From the IMG/VR virus record IMGVR_UViG_3300043449_000987, positions 1-64,000 of that record: DNA of 64,000 nt, one strand, 5' to 3'. This document shows positions 13,930 to 21,924 of this stretch, piece by piece. Positions within the stretch are counted from its first letter, which is position 1. Every line of letters starts with the position of its first letter. The translations under genes were made by a program, and so were the position numbers. This stretch comes from a virus. Under the pieces are notes generated by a model. It ran no database searches. It worked only from the letters and a program-made list of their open reading frames with translations, and was not told where the DNA came from.

Positions 13930-14540
13930 TGCCAGACATTAAGATCTTCCCAAACTATGTATCAGAAGAAGATATCCAAACCTTAAAATCCTGGATAGAA
14001 GATAATTATCAAAATGAGGAATTGTTTAGACCTCAATTAGGTGCAGCACATGGATATGGATATGCATATAGATCTGTAGTTCCATTAGAAAAAGATGAAG
14101 AACTATATCCTTCAAACATCCTAGATATTATGTTTGGATATGGCAAGGGATTTTTGGAGGAAGTTAGAAAACACTTCAAACATGATGGTGAACTATATCT
14201 AGAAGGCTTCTCTTTTACTAGATTAGAAGAAGGAATTCAATTACGATTGCATGTTGACAAACATGGTATGAGTCCTACTAAGTATTCAGGTATGTTATAT
14301 TTGAATGATGACTTTGAAGATGGAGAAATAGTGTTTGTAGATGAACATACTCCTGTAACTGACTTTGATCTATACGTTGATGGCAATCCTGGTATTGTTC
14401 ATTCCCCCTCCCCTGGCGAAATGGTGATCTTCCGCTCCAGGCAGTGGCATGCCAGCCGAAAAGTTCGGGGGAATCCAAGATACGCCATAGTTATATGGGC
14501 TACTGATAGTAAGAGATTCGCCTTTAGATATACTCTTTGA
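13929..14540 (+). CDS. Prolyl-4-hydroxylase-like Fe(II)/2OG oxygenase
   Basis: 203 aa. Metal ligands H108/D110 (LHVD) and H174 (QWHAS), with R184 as the likely 2-oxoglutarate salt-bridge residue. The 'GMLYLNDDFEDGEIVF' strand pair is typical of the prolyl hydroxylase-like branch. Coupled to the leaderless 60-aa gene. The substrate could be a peptide, nucleobase or small metabolite; nothing in the sequence decides. Confidence 0.9.
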   Translation: MPDIKIFPNYVSEEDIQTLKSWIEDNYQNEELFRPQLGAAHGYGYAYRSVVPLEKDEELYPSNILDIMFGYGKGFLEEVRKHFKHDGELYLEGFSFTRLEEGIQLRLHVDKHGMSPTKYSGMLYLNDDFEDGEIVFVDEHTPVTDFDLYVDGNPGIVHSPSPGEMVIFRSRQWHASRKVRGNPRYAIVIWATDSKRFAFRYTL

Positions 14541-14959
14541 TTTTAAAACATTTTAAAACTTTTTCAAACAATTTTATTTATTTTTCTCTGATATTCGTAC
14601 AAATTCTGTCATTTTCAAACAAATTTATATTGGAAATATATATGTTTGGTAGTTGACAAACACTAATGTTTGGTATATAATGCATGGCCCATATGTTGGA
14701 TATGAAGGTTTGACAATTGTTTGGATATGTGGTATAAGGTTTGGGATTACGAAGGCGCTACGATAAAGATGCGCTATACTCCACTATCCTCCACTTCACT
14801 CCACTTCTAGACTATCTAAATAAATAAACAGTAAGATTTATATGTGGATAAACCTGTGGATAACTATCAAATCCAAGGTATTACAACACCTTAGCAAACA
14901 TAATTTTAAGGTGCTATAACCACTTAGTCTGTGGATAACTTATGTAGTATACTTAACCT
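14541..14959. other. AT-rich non-coding region, candidate replication origin
   Basis: 419 bases without a credible gene. It begins with an A/T-rich stretch (14541-14660) carrying repeated CAAACA/TTTGG motifs, then three CTCCACT repeats at an exact 10-bp period (14779, 14789, 14799). Three TGTGGATAA DnaA-box matches follow at 14843, 14855 and 14930, with a fourth at 15154 inside the next gene. An imperfect inverted repeat surrounds TAAGGTG/CACCTTA at about 14876-14925. This combination of unwinding element, iteron-like repeats and DnaA boxes fits an origin, though no function is shown. Confidence 0.5.
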
Positions 14960-15550
14960 ATGTCAGAATATTCTATAAACAACATGGCTGTAGGAAAGAA
15001 TCCTTCATCATTTAAAAGAAGCCAAACCTATCTAGATAACTTTGACAAATTAGGCAATGATAAAAATAACATTAAGGTAATAAACAACTTTATCTCAGAC
15101 CAAGAGTGCGATGACATATTAAATCAAATAAAGGATATAGAACCTATCAACTCTGTGGATAACTTGTGGACTAAGAAAAGGGTATTTCGATCTAGCCAAG
15201 TTCCATCAATACTCAAATATAGTTCAATAATTAAAGACAAGATAGAAGAACTATACTCAATAAATGTTGAACCAAATGGATCACCAACTGTAACTCAGTG
15301 GTTTGAGTCATGTAAAATGTCAACCCATGTAGATGATTTAGGGGTAGGTTCATTTCATATTGCATCTATCATATATCTTAACGATGACTACGTTGGTGGA
15401 CAAATATCTTTTCCAACTCACAATGTGTCTATAAAACCACAAAAGGCAGACCTATTGATATTTCCAGGAAACCTACACTATGCTCATGAGGTAGAAGAAG
15501 TTCTAAAAGGAAATAGATTTACGATACCTACTTGGTATAGTTTTGTATAA
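14960..15550 (+). CDS. Prolyl-hydroxylase-like Fe(II)/2OG oxygenase, leaderless
   Basis: 196 aa. H123/D125 (THVD) and H176 with R186 form the expected metal and 2OG sites; 'IIYLNDDYVGGQISFP' is the family strand. TATACT ends six bases before the ATG and no Shine-Dalgarno exists. A TGTGGATAA match lies within the coding region at 15154. Confidence 0.9.
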   Translation: MSEYSINNMAVGKNPSSFKRSQTYLDNFDKLGNDKNNIKVINNFISDQECDDILNQIKDIEPINSVDNLWTKKRVFRSSQVPSILKYSSIIKDKIEELYSINVEPNGSPTVTQWFESCKMSTHVDDLGVGSFHIASIIYLNDDYVGGQISFPTHNVSIKPQKADLLIFPGNLHYAHEVEEVLKGNRFTIPTWYSFV

Positions 15551-15568
15551 ATATGCTATACTCAGAAA

Positions 15569-15664
15569 ATGAAGCGGTACCAACCAGAAGATTTCTATGC
15601 AGTTGGAGCAGCATTGGCTCTACTAGCCTTTGTTGGCCTAATGGCTATTTTTATCATTTACTGA
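15569..15664 (+). CDS. 31-aa single-pass membrane peptide, leaderless
   Basis: TGCTATACT, six bases, ATG. One strong transmembrane helix (AALALLAFVGLMAIFIIY). The 3' end overlaps the convergent GIY-YIG-like gene by 27 bases. Confidence 0.6.
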   Translation: MKRYQPEDFYAVGAALALLAFVGLMAIFIIY

Positions 15665-15973
15665 CTTAATTGCCTTATTGACCATACGTATCAAACCTCT
15701 CTTCGATACTTTCCTACTATCAAATGTCTCTGTGTATCCGTGTTGAGGCATATCCTCTTTAGACAGAAAAGATCCATGTTTATCTCTTAGTGTTTGTAGT
15801 ACTAGGGATTCTACGGCTTTTGCCTTATCCCGTTCGAAAAAGTGCCAATAGGATACAAGTAGCCAACCCTTCTGCCTATGGGCTGCAAACCTCTTACCTG
15901 ATATATCTGATATGCCTATTTTGACAGATTTGTACAATGGACTGTAGATTATGTACAAAATAGCCTCATTCAT
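15638..15973 (-). CDS. T5orf172/GIY-YIG-like nuclease-fold protein
   Basis: 111 aa from the leaderless ATG at 15973 (TATAAT six bases upstream). 'LYIIYSPLYKSVKIGIS' and 'KRFAAHRQKGW' match the start of the T5orf172 branch of the GIY-YIG superfamily. Such small proteins are common in phages; nuclease activity is not certain because the catalytic Arg/Glu set cannot be fully verified by eye. Confidence 0.65.
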   Translation of the reverse strand: MNEAILYIIYSPLYKSVKIGISDISGKRFAAHRQKGWLLVSYWHFFERDKAKAVESLVLQTLRDKHGSFLSKEDMPQHGYTETFDSRKVSKRGLIRMVNKAIKSVNDKNSH

Positions 15974-16002
15974 GTATTTATTATATATGATATAATGCAA
16001 GT

Positions 16003-16140
16003 ATGATTGAATCAAGAAACCCAGAAAAGTGTTATTACTGTGAATCAGAAGCAGAGTATAACCAATTAGTTGGCAAAGACCCAGATTGGTTTATGGGCGT
16101 TGTTTGTAAGAAACATCTTAAGATTGATTTTGTGTCCTAA
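16003..16140 (+). CDS. 45-aa Cys-containing protein, leaderless
   Basis: Extended -10 (TGATATAAT), six bases, ATG; divergent from the GIY-YIG-like gene with only 29 bases between the two ATGs. A CYYC pair and a later CKKH could bind zinc. Coupled to the next gene by TAATG. Confidence 0.65.
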   Translation: MIESRNPEKCYYCESEAEYNQLVGKDPDWFMGVVCKKHLKIDFVS

Positions 16141-16649
16141 TGAACCTTAATCTAATCGCTACCCCTGGCCCTGCCAAAACTATCCTGAATGCTAATATTG
16201 AACAACGCATTCAAATTAAGCATGTTCCTTTGAAGTTCAATAGTGAGACTGAGGATGTATCTATCATCTCTGTGATTGAAGATCCTATTACAGCCATCTC
16301 TCAAGTATCAGTTGATGGTTCAGACCTAGAATCATTAATAAAAGATTACGAAGCGACTTTAGAAAGTCTGGACAATGCCATTGCTATCTATAAGTCTAAA
16401 GATGTAGTTGAGGATTTAGAAAAGGTTATTGCCCATCTATTTCAAACATTGGCTTTAGATGATGATAACTATAGAACAAAGACTGGTGAGCCATCTCTAT
16501 GGGAAACTACTCTAAAGATTAAGGCACAGTATGAGGAGTTTGCCAAGTCTTCCAATATCGACTCAAACAAGGAAAAGTTAAGAGAAGTTAATCTAGAAAA
16601 GGCTTGGGAACTATACAATAAGGCGTTAGAGAAGGCTGTTAACCTATAG
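16140..16649 (+). CDS. Unrecognised acidic helical protein
   Basis: 169 aa. The N-terminal 60 residues are beta-like, the rest strongly helical (DYEATLESLDNAIAIYK, EKLREVNLEKAWELYNKALEKA). Coupled by TAATG to the zinc-type gene upstream. Function unknown. Confidence 0.7.
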   Translation: MNLNLIATPGPAKTILNANIEQRIQIKHVPLKFNSETEDVSIISVIEDPITAISQVSVDGSDLESLIKDYEATLESLDNAIAIYKSKDVVEDLEKVIAHLFQTLALDDDNYRTKTGEPSLWETTLKIKAQYEEFAKSSNIDSNKEKLREVNLEKAWELYNKALEKAVNL

Positions 16650-16702
16650 TGCTACGGTAGTAGCATATGTTGGTTTATTACCCCTCTATTTTCCGCCGAA
16701 CT

Positions 16703-17341
16703 TTAAAACTCAATTTTTCTTATATAAAGATCAGCGTACATTCTCTCATCCAACGCAAAGCCAATTACTTCCCAATCTTTATTGGCATGTAAGAACTTAT
16801 TCGCTGCCTCAACAACCCCGTATCGCTCCCCATGCTCGTCGGAAAAGACATAATCGTTAAAAGCAATTATGCCACTTGGCTTAAGCAATTTAACTGATGA
16901 ATCTAAATCATCGCAGACGTCGACAAACTTATGGCTTGCATCCAAATAGATCATATCAAATTTTCCTGGCATTTCTTCGGACAACTCTAAAAGATATTTT
17001 TGACTATTTGCCTTAACAACTTTTACTTCTGGATTATTTCTAAACCTATTAATCACATAGTCGTAGTTTTCACCTTCAACATATCTTCTTGGTTGTCCAG
17101 GTCGTGCAAGCATTGGATCTCCTTGGTCATAAACATCAACTAAGTATAAGTTATTTGGGTGTATGCTATTAATCATATGTGATGAAAAATCTCCAGATGC
17201 TACCCCAACCTCAATAATGTTTAAGTGGTTTGGCAGTGTCTTAATCCATTCCCAACGATTTGTATATATCTTAGCATTAATTAATTGATCTGGAGATATT
17301 GTCAAATTTTCTATATTAACATCTCTATAACTATTAAACAT
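16703..17341 (-). CDS. Class I SAM-dependent methyltransferase
   Basis: 212 aa. Motif I 'IIEVGVASGDFSSHM' and the post-I acidic residue in 'LYLVDVYD' define the SAM-binding Rossmann fold; 'MIYLDASHKF' and 'GIIAFNDYVF' are typical of the Methyltransf_24-like branch acting on small molecules or sugars. The ATG at 17341 is chosen because TGCTATACT lies six bases upstream. The paralogue at 20222-20917 shares the layout. Substrate unknown. Confidence 0.85.
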   Translation of the reverse strand: MFNSYRDVNIENLTISPDQLINAKIYTNRWEWIKTLPNHLNIIEVGVASGDFSSHMINSIHPNNLYLVDVYDQGDPMLARPGQPRRYVEGENYDYVINRFRNNPEVKVVKANSQKYLLELSEEMPGKFDMIYLDASHKFVDVCDDLDSSVKLLKPSGIIAFNDYVFSDEHGERYGVVEAANKFLHANKDWEVIGFALDERMYADLYIRKIEF

Positions 17342-17374
17342 CCTTTTAGTATAGCATATGGTATGATTGTTGAT

Positions 17375-17800
17375 ATGAACTTCCAATCTGAATCTAAAAA
17401 ATCTGGTGATGACTTTGAGGCTATTGTTTTGGCTGACCTAAAGTCCCGTGGATTTACAGAAATTGAAAAGAATGTTCACATGCTTGGAACTGGGTGTGAG
17501 GTTGATTTTTTAGCAAGGGGACCACGTTGTGAATATGTTGAATGCAAAGGTGGACGTGAAGGGGATAAGAAGCGTCCTGGCGCTAAAAGAACAGACAATG
17601 TAAAAAAGGCTATTGCTAATGGATCTTTAATTAAAAAGATATATGAGACAGCATATTATGTTGTTTATTTTTCAGACACTCCTGAACCAGGCTCATACTC
17701 AGACGAAATGATACATTTAGCATTAAAGTATAAAATTATTGATGAGGTTAGATACCTTAAACAAACAGACATATATGCCACACAGTTGACTTTTGAATAG
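17375..17800 (+). CDS. PD-(D/E)XK nuclease-like protein
   Basis: 141 aa. 'GCEVDFLARGPRCEYVECKGG' style spacing (E-V-D, then E-C-K) is the core of the restriction-endonuclease fold. A TATGAT -10 lies seven bases upstream of the ATG. The gene is divergent from the methyltransferase with 33 bases between start codons, so both promoters overlap. A role in DNA repair, recombination or host DNA attack is possible. Confidence 0.6.
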   Translation: MNFQSESKKSGDDFEAIVLADLKSRGFTEIEKNVHMLGTGCEVDFLARGPRCEYVECKGGREGDKKRPGAKRTDNVKKAIANGSLIKKIYETAYYVVYFSDTPEPGSYSDEMIHLALKYKIIDEVRYLKQTDIYATQLTFE

Positions 17801-17814
17801 TCAAGTAGTACAAT
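17786..17814 (+). promoter_or_regulatory. Sigma70-like promoter of a leaderless gene
   Basis: TTGACT, 17-bp spacer, TACAAT, six bases, ATG at 17821; the -35 lies in a TTGACT...AGTCAA inverted repeat that overlaps the end of the upstream gene. Confidence 0.75.
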
Positions 17815-17820
17815 AGATAT

Positions 17821-18027
17821 ATGAACATGGAAATACCTGATCCCTTTACTCAGTTTCGCATGGACAAATATGCCAAACAAAAAGGTTCATTACGATATGA
17901 CTTCTTTAGCGGTGAATGGGATATGGAATGTGCTTGTTGTGGTGAGCCTTTAAATGCCCCAACTAAAAAGATTATGACAAAGATTCGTTTATATCATACA
18001 AGAAATGAGTGCCTAGGTGGATATTAA
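17821..18027 (+). CDS. 68-aa zinc-knuckle-like protein, leaderless
   Basis: A CACCGEPLN motif near residues 38-46 and a late cysteine could form a zinc site; the rest is polar. First gene of a run of seven tiny genes leading into the tRNA cluster. Confidence 0.65.
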   Translation: MNMEIPDPFTQFRMDKYAKQKGSLRYDFFSGEWDMECACCGEPLNAPTKKIMTKIRLYHTRNECLGGY

Positions 18028-18181
18028 TTGCTGCACTGTTTCAAAAGATGATGATGCATTCTGGCATACACATCAGACTATGTCAGATGGCACTATTTGG
18101 TGTGTTACAAAGTCTATTGTAGATAGGGCTAAAGCACAAGTTAAAAGTCGTTATGGAAACAAAAGGAGACATAGGCAGTGA
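18017..18181 (+). CDS. 54-aa small protein
   Basis: GTG start overlapping the previous gene; 'TMSDGTIWCVTKSIVDRAKAQVKSRY' and a basic C-terminus. Supported by coupling on both sides. Confidence 0.5.
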   Translation: MDINCCTVSKDDDAFWHTHQTMSDGTIWCVTKSIVDRAKAQVKSRYGNKRRHRQ

Positions 18182-18285
18182 AAGAGCCAAAGATTGCTAA
18201 AATGGATTGGCGTAGCCTAGGCTATTGGCCTGTATACAAAGATGGAAAACTATCATGGGTTCCACAAAAAGAAAAGGATAAGTAA
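18178..18285 (+). CDS. 35-aa small protein
   Basis: GTG start in a GTGA overlap with a good AAAAGGAGAC ribosome-binding site. Aromatic-rich middle (WRSLGYWPVYKDGKLSW). No family recognised. Confidence 0.5.
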   Translation: MKEPKIAKMDWRSLGYWPVYKDGKLSWVPQKEKDK

Positions 18286-18286
18286 T

Positions 18287-18409
18287 ATGTTACATGCACT
18301 ATGGATGATTCCAGCATTTTTAACTGGATGGGTTGTTTGCTATATTCAAATGACTTACGGAGTTGATCAAAATGGTAGGTGGGTTGCAGATGAGGACGAC
18401 AGTGAATAA
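18287..18409 (+). CDS. 40-aa membrane peptide
   Basis: One hydrophobic helix (ALWMIPAFLTGWVVCYIQM) and an acidic tail. One base separates it from the preceding stop. Confidence 0.5.
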   Translation: MLHALWMIPAFLTGWVVCYIQMTYGVDQNGRWVADEDDSE

Positions 18410-18539
18410 AGAATATACTATTAAAGGTAAATGGGTTCATGTTGGCTATAACTGGAAAGGCTTTGGATTGGGCTTTCGTATTGATCGCTATCAATTCAAT
18501 ATAGACTTTCTTTGGTTTTGGTTTAGTATTGAATACTAA
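18390..18539 (+). CDS. 49-aa aromatic-rich small protein
   Basis: ATG at 18390 (GTG at 18402 is the alternative). Trp/Phe-rich (WVHVGYNWKGFGLGF, FLWFWFSIEY), possibly membrane-interfacial. Coupled by TAATG to the next gene. Confidence 0.5.
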   Translation: MRTTVNKEYTIKGKWVHVGYNWKGFGLGFRIDRYQFNIDFLWFWFSIEY

Positions 18540-18643
18540 TGGCAAAAATAGTTATCTGCCCTGAATGCAAAAAAGAAATTGAAGTCAGATCTGATTTTGC
18601 ACATATGACTTTAAACAGACATTTAAAAGAACATAAAAAATAA
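18539..18643 (+). CDS. 34-aa C2H2 zinc-finger-like peptide
   Basis: CPEC near residues 7-10 and H-x3-H in 'LNRHLKEH' give a single classical zinc-finger spacing. Ends six bases before the first tRNA of the cluster. Confidence 0.55.
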   Translation: MAKIVICPECKKEIEVRSDFAHMTLNRHLKEHKK

Positions 18644-18649
18644 TAACAA

Positions 18650-18723
18650 ACACCAGTAGCCAAGTTGGTTAAGGCCCCGAACTCATAATTCGGTTATCGT
18701 AGGTTCAAGTCCTACCTGGTGTA
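18650..18723 (+). tRNA. tRNA-Met (CAT), possibly tRNA-Ile2
   Basis: Perfect seven-base-pair acceptor ACACCAG/CTGGTGT, anticodon loop CTCATAA, T-loop TTCAAGT. The first acceptor pair is A-T and there is no initiator G-C run, so it is elongator Met or, if C34 is modified, Ile. No encoded CCA. Confidence 0.85.
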
Positions 18724-18736
18724 CAATTAAATAATT

Positions 18737-18807
18737 GCGGATGTTGCATATTGGTAGTGCCTCTGCCTTCCAAGCAGAAGGGGTGAGTTCGATTCTCATC
18801 ATCCGCT
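18737..18807 (+). tRNA. tRNA-Gly (TCC)
   Basis: Acceptor GCGGATG/CATCCGC, anticodon loop CTTCCAA, T-loop TTCGATT. Reads GGA. No encoded CCA. Confidence 0.9.
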
Positions 18808-18811
18808 CAAT

Positions 18812-18883
18812 GGCTCCATCGTCTATCGGTTAGGACTCCAGATTTTCAATCTGGCAAGACGGGTTCGACTCCCGTTGGGGCTA
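18812..18883 (+). tRNA. tRNA-Glu (TTC)
   Basis: Anticodon stem CCAGA/TCTGG with loop TTTTCAA, acceptor GGCTCCA/TGGGGCT with wobble pairs, T-loop TTCGACT. Confidence 0.85.
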
Positions 18884-18884
18884 C

Positions 18885-18955
18885 TCTCTCATGGTGTAAT
18901 GGCAGCACAGAGGCCTTTGAAGCCTTTAGTTTTAGTTCGAGTCTAGATGAGAGAA
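18885..18955 (+). tRNA. tRNA-Gln (TTG)
   Basis: Acceptor TCTCTCA/TGAGAGA, anticodon loop CTTTGAA, T-loop TTCGAGT. Only one base separates it from tRNA-Glu. Confidence 0.85.
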
Positions 18956-18958
18956 CAT

Positions 18959-19031
18959 ACCTCTGTAGTTCAGTGGACAGAACGATGGACTTCTAAGCCA
19001 TGCGTCGCAGGTTCGATTCCTGCCAGGGGTA
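18959..19031 (+). tRNA. tRNA-Arg (TCT)
   Basis: Acceptor ACCTCTG/CAGGGGT, anticodon loop CTTCTAA, T-loop TTCGATT. One A-G mismatch closes the anticodon stem. Reads AGA, rare in most actinobacteria. Confidence 0.85.
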
Positions 19032-19058
19032 CAAAAATGTTTTGGTATAATGATTAGT

Positions 19059-19814
19059 ATGACAGCACAATATCAAGATACCAGAAAAGGTACACCAAAA
19101 TTAAATGCATTATTTAAAAGCATCAATGTTCCAGTACCATATTTTTTTGAAAATGAACAGGATATTAAAACAGAAGATAATTTTACAAAGGTGTTTGGAA
19201 CTGGATTTAACAATATAAAGTATTGCGAAGACTTTCTGACCCAAGAAGAAGTTGATGAGTACATGTCATTTGTAAAAAAGTATCCAGAAATTGAGGGCAG
19301 AGAGCACTGCTATCCATTGCACCTTGCAGATCATTCTATAAATAATGATCCAGGCTACCTTGGGTTTTGTAAGCGTATGGGTACCAAGATGATTGAAAAA
19401 GCAAAACAAGAATGGCAAACGCCTATGTCAAACCTAGATAATCAGCATTGCATGGCAGTAGTGCATCCAACTGGAACATATCTTAATCCACATACAGATA
19501 TTTTAGATATTCATTACGAAAACAATGATCCAGACCATGATGATGGAATGTCATACGAAGATCAAAGAAAAACTTTTCCAAATCTTTGGAGCGGTCATCT
19601 TGCAATCCTTGCATATCCTAACGATGATTTTGAAGGCGGATACTTTTATTTCCCAGACTTTGACTATTACTTTAAACCAAAAGCAAGATCAATTCTGATG
19701 TTTCCTGGTGGATTACACTACATCCATGGGGTAACACCAATTACTAAAGGCACAAGATATACACTATCTCAATGGTGCTTATTTGATATATATAAAAATC
19801 CAGATGCTGTATAA
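19059..19814 (+). CDS. Fe(II)/2OG oxygenase
   Basis: 251 aa. Ligands H145/D147 (PHTD) and H223 (YIHG) with R233. 'ILAYPNDDFEGGYFYFP' marks the prolyl-hydroxylase-like branch. The ATG at 19059 is preferred to 19050 because TATAAT (19046-19051) overlaps the earlier ATG and lies seven bases before the later one. Directly follows the tRNA cluster but has its own promoter. Confidence 0.9.
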   Translation: MTAQYQDTRKGTPKLNALFKSINVPVPYFFENEQDIKTEDNFTKVFGTGFNNIKYCEDFLTQEEVDEYMSFVKKYPEIEGREHCYPLHLADHSINNDPGYLGFCKRMGTKMIEKAKQEWQTPMSNLDNQHCMAVVHPTGTYLNPHTDILDIHYENNDPDHDDGMSYEDQRKTFPNLWSGHLAILAYPNDDFEGGYFYFPDFDYYFKPKARSILMFPGGLHYIHGVTPITKGTRYTLSQWCLFDIYKNPDAV

Positions 19815-19838
19815 TAGAAGTTAACGAAAGGCTATAAA

Positions 19839-20057
19839 ATGAAAATTGGCAATTTGGTTATGATTATTGACCACGCAGAACTAGAAGGAAAAGCAGCAGA
19901 AATTGTTGCTGTTAATGAATCAAACTATACAGTTAAACTACTTAAAACTGGAGAAACTGTTGAACTATTAGAGTCAAACATGAAACGAAAAAAGTTATGT
20001 GTTTGTGGAGAATCTCAGAGTCATCCATTTTGTGATGGATCACATGCTAAAGGATAG
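19839..20057 (+). CDS. CDGSH-type iron-sulfur protein with N-terminal KOW/SH3-like part
   Basis: 72 aa. Residues 1-50 look like a small barrel (GNLVMIIDHAELEGKAAEIV). Residues 54-69 match the CDGSH signature C-x-C-x2-(S/T)-x3-P-x-C-D-G-(S/A/T)-H exactly: C54, C56, S59, P63, C65, H69. In known CDGSH proteins three Cys and one His bind a redox-active 2Fe-2S cluster. GAAAGG precedes the ATG. A role as electron carrier for neighbouring oxygenases is speculation. Confidence 0.75.
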   Translation: MKIGNLVMIIDHAELEGKAAEIVAVNESNYTVKLLKTGETVELLESNMKRKKLCVCGESQSHPFCDGSHAKG

Positions 20058-20060
20058 TCA

Positions 20061-20222
20061 ATGACTTTGGAAAAAGGCATTAAAGATATCTTATTTAAAA
20101 TTGGACAAGATGTCAAATTGCATAAAATTGATGCTGAAAATATTATTTTAGAAATAGATTATGATCAATATACTGCAGAAATTATGTCACTATTTAAAGA
20201 CTATTTAGAAAATAGGTCCTAA
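20061..20222 (+). CDS. 53-aa small protein
   Basis: ATG three bases after the CDGSH stop and TAATG overlap with the methyltransferase, so it is in the same operon. Mixed alpha/beta; no family recognised. Confidence 0.55.
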   Translation: MTLEKGIKDILFKIGQDVKLHKIDAENIILEIDYDQYTAEIMSLFKDYLENRS

Positions 20223-20917
20223 TGCCAAAAAAACCAGTTCCAGGATTACAAAACGATCAAGTTAAACCCTTTGCAGATGATGAAATAGAAGACTCTCCAA
20301 AAATATCACAACAACAACTTAATGGTGCACGATTGTATTCATCTAGAGAAGAGTATGCTAAAAGCCTCAAACAAGGCATTAGATACCTTGAGGTAGGTGT
20401 TGCATGGGGATACTCAGCAGAACTCTTTGCAGGGGCCTCTAAAGCCTCTTCTGTGACCCTTTTGGACTGGTATAACCAAGACCTTAAGTGTTGGTCATGG
20501 AGGAAATTTGGTTCTTGCCAATGTCAAGGTTTTAAGCATGAACTTTTGTATACCCCAGAAACACACGAACAATATATTAAAGATAAGTTTAGCAATTATA
20601 ATTTAACAACAGTTAAAGGTGAGGCATCTGCAATGCTTCCAACAATTAATGGTGAGTATGATTTTATTTATATTGATATTAGCAATGATAGATACATCAC
20701 TCGCAAAGTTTTAAATCTAGCACAAAGATTAATACCAGTTGGTGGGATTATTGGATTAAATGATTATTTAATATATGATGGCATTATAGAAGATCAGCCA
20801 TATGGCACATTTCAAACAGTAAATCAATTCCTTGATGAAAATAAAAATTGGGTAGTAGATGGCTTGGCATTACACAATCTAGGCTTTTATGATATCTATA
20901 TAAGGAGAGAAAACTAA
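20222..20917 (+). CDS. SAM-dependent methyltransferase-like protein
   Basis: 231 aa, paralogue of 16703-17341. Motif I 'YLEVGVAWGYSAELF' (about residues 57-71) and 'VTLLDWYN' form the SAM site, with 'FIYIDISNDRY' and 'GIIGLNDYLIY' later. A CWSWRKFGSCQCQGF insertion adds three cysteines not found in the paralogue. Operon with CDGSH and SGNH genes. Substrate unknown. Confidence 0.75.
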   Translation: MPKKPVPGLQNDQVKPFADDEIEDSPKISQQQLNGARLYSSREEYAKSLKQGIRYLEVGVAWGYSAELFAGASKASSVTLLDWYNQDLKCWSWRKFGSCQCQGFKHELLYTPETHEQYIKDKFSNYNLTTVKGEASAMLPTINGEYDFIYIDISNDRYITRKVLNLAQRLIPVGGIIGLNDYLIYDGIIEDQPYGTFQTVNQFLDENKNWVVDGLALHNLGFYDIYIRREN

Positions 20918-21924
20918 TGGCTTTTAATTTAAGAGGTGGAAAGATTGAGGCTCAGTCACAGGGATGGACAATTGATAGCAATGTTATTAAAGGTTTAGAA
21001 ATAGACAAGTTTGATCTAACATGGGCATATTCACCACCAGATGCAACACCAATCTCAGATAGAATGGATAAAGCAGATAGTCGTACACCAGTTGAAAATG
21101 GCTCACATATGAGAATTGATGAATTTTCTAAATATAACCATAGACTAATAGATGATTACCACATAGTAGACGTAGTTCCAGTTGACATAATTAGAGCAGA
21201 GTGCAAAGACTGGAAGGTAGAATATAAATATAATAGAGATTGGTTTAGATCTGATCATTTTAAAAAAGAGCACGATGGATTGCATATTGTTTTTTCTGGT
21301 TGCTCAAATACTGAGGGCATTGGTGCTGATATAGAAAATACTTGGTCTCATATGCTTTATACAGAAATATCCAAATCAGTAAAAACTTCTGGTTACTTTA
21401 ATCTTGCTAGGGCAGGTTCTGGATGGCACAGAATTATACAAAACTTTCATGCTTATGTCAATAACTATTCTGCACCAGACTACTTATTTATATTAATGCC
21501 AAACATATTGCGTAACTTTAAATGGTATTCTGGTGGTTGGCAGTATCAACAGTTTAATCCGTGGGCAGAGCCTGAAAAAAGACAAGAATATATTGATATG
21601 CATAGAAAAGAATTTCCAGTCTGGGCTTTGATGTGGAATGCTTTTCTTGATTATTGTACTGCTGTTGGCACAAAGGTTGTTTGGACAACATGGGATGAAT
21701 GGGAATTATCAAACATAGAAGCGATTGATCAATTTAAAGATACCTTCTTTACAATTGACCCACTTACTGAATCTGAAATTGCACAAAAATATTTACACCT
21801 ATTGGATAGAAAAGATGCTGCAAGAGTAAGAGATGGACATGATGGGTATATACAGCAAACACAATGGTTTGAAGGTTTTAAAGAACAAGTAAAAATAAGG
21901 GGTGTGCTAAATGAAACTAATTAA
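20917..21924 (+). CDS. SGNH/GDSL-hydrolase-like protein
   Basis: 335 aa. 'VFSGCSNTEGIG' (residues 125-136) resembles SGNH block I, 'LARAGSGWHR' may be block II/III and a C-terminal D-G-H (RDGHDGYIQQTQWF) resembles block V with the catalytic Asp-x-x-His. Such hydrolases deacylate glycans or lipids. Starts in a TAATG overlap. The assignment rests on motif order, so it is moderate. Confidence 0.6.
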   Translation: MAFNLRGGKIEAQSQGWTIDSNVIKGLEIDKFDLTWAYSPPDATPISDRMDKADSRTPVENGSHMRIDEFSKYNHRLIDDYHIVDVVPVDIIRAECKDWKVEYKYNRDWFRSDHFKKEHDGLHIVFSGCSNTEGIGADIENTWSHMLYTEISKSVKTSGYFNLARAGSGWHRIIQNFHAYVNNYSAPDYLFILMPNILRNFKWYSGGWQYQQFNPWAEPEKRQEYIDMHRKEFPVWALMWNAFLDYCTAVGTKVVWTTWDEWELSNIEAIDQFKDTFFTIDPLTESEIAQKYLHLLDRKDAARVRDGHDGYIQQTQWFEGFKEQVKIRGVLNETN

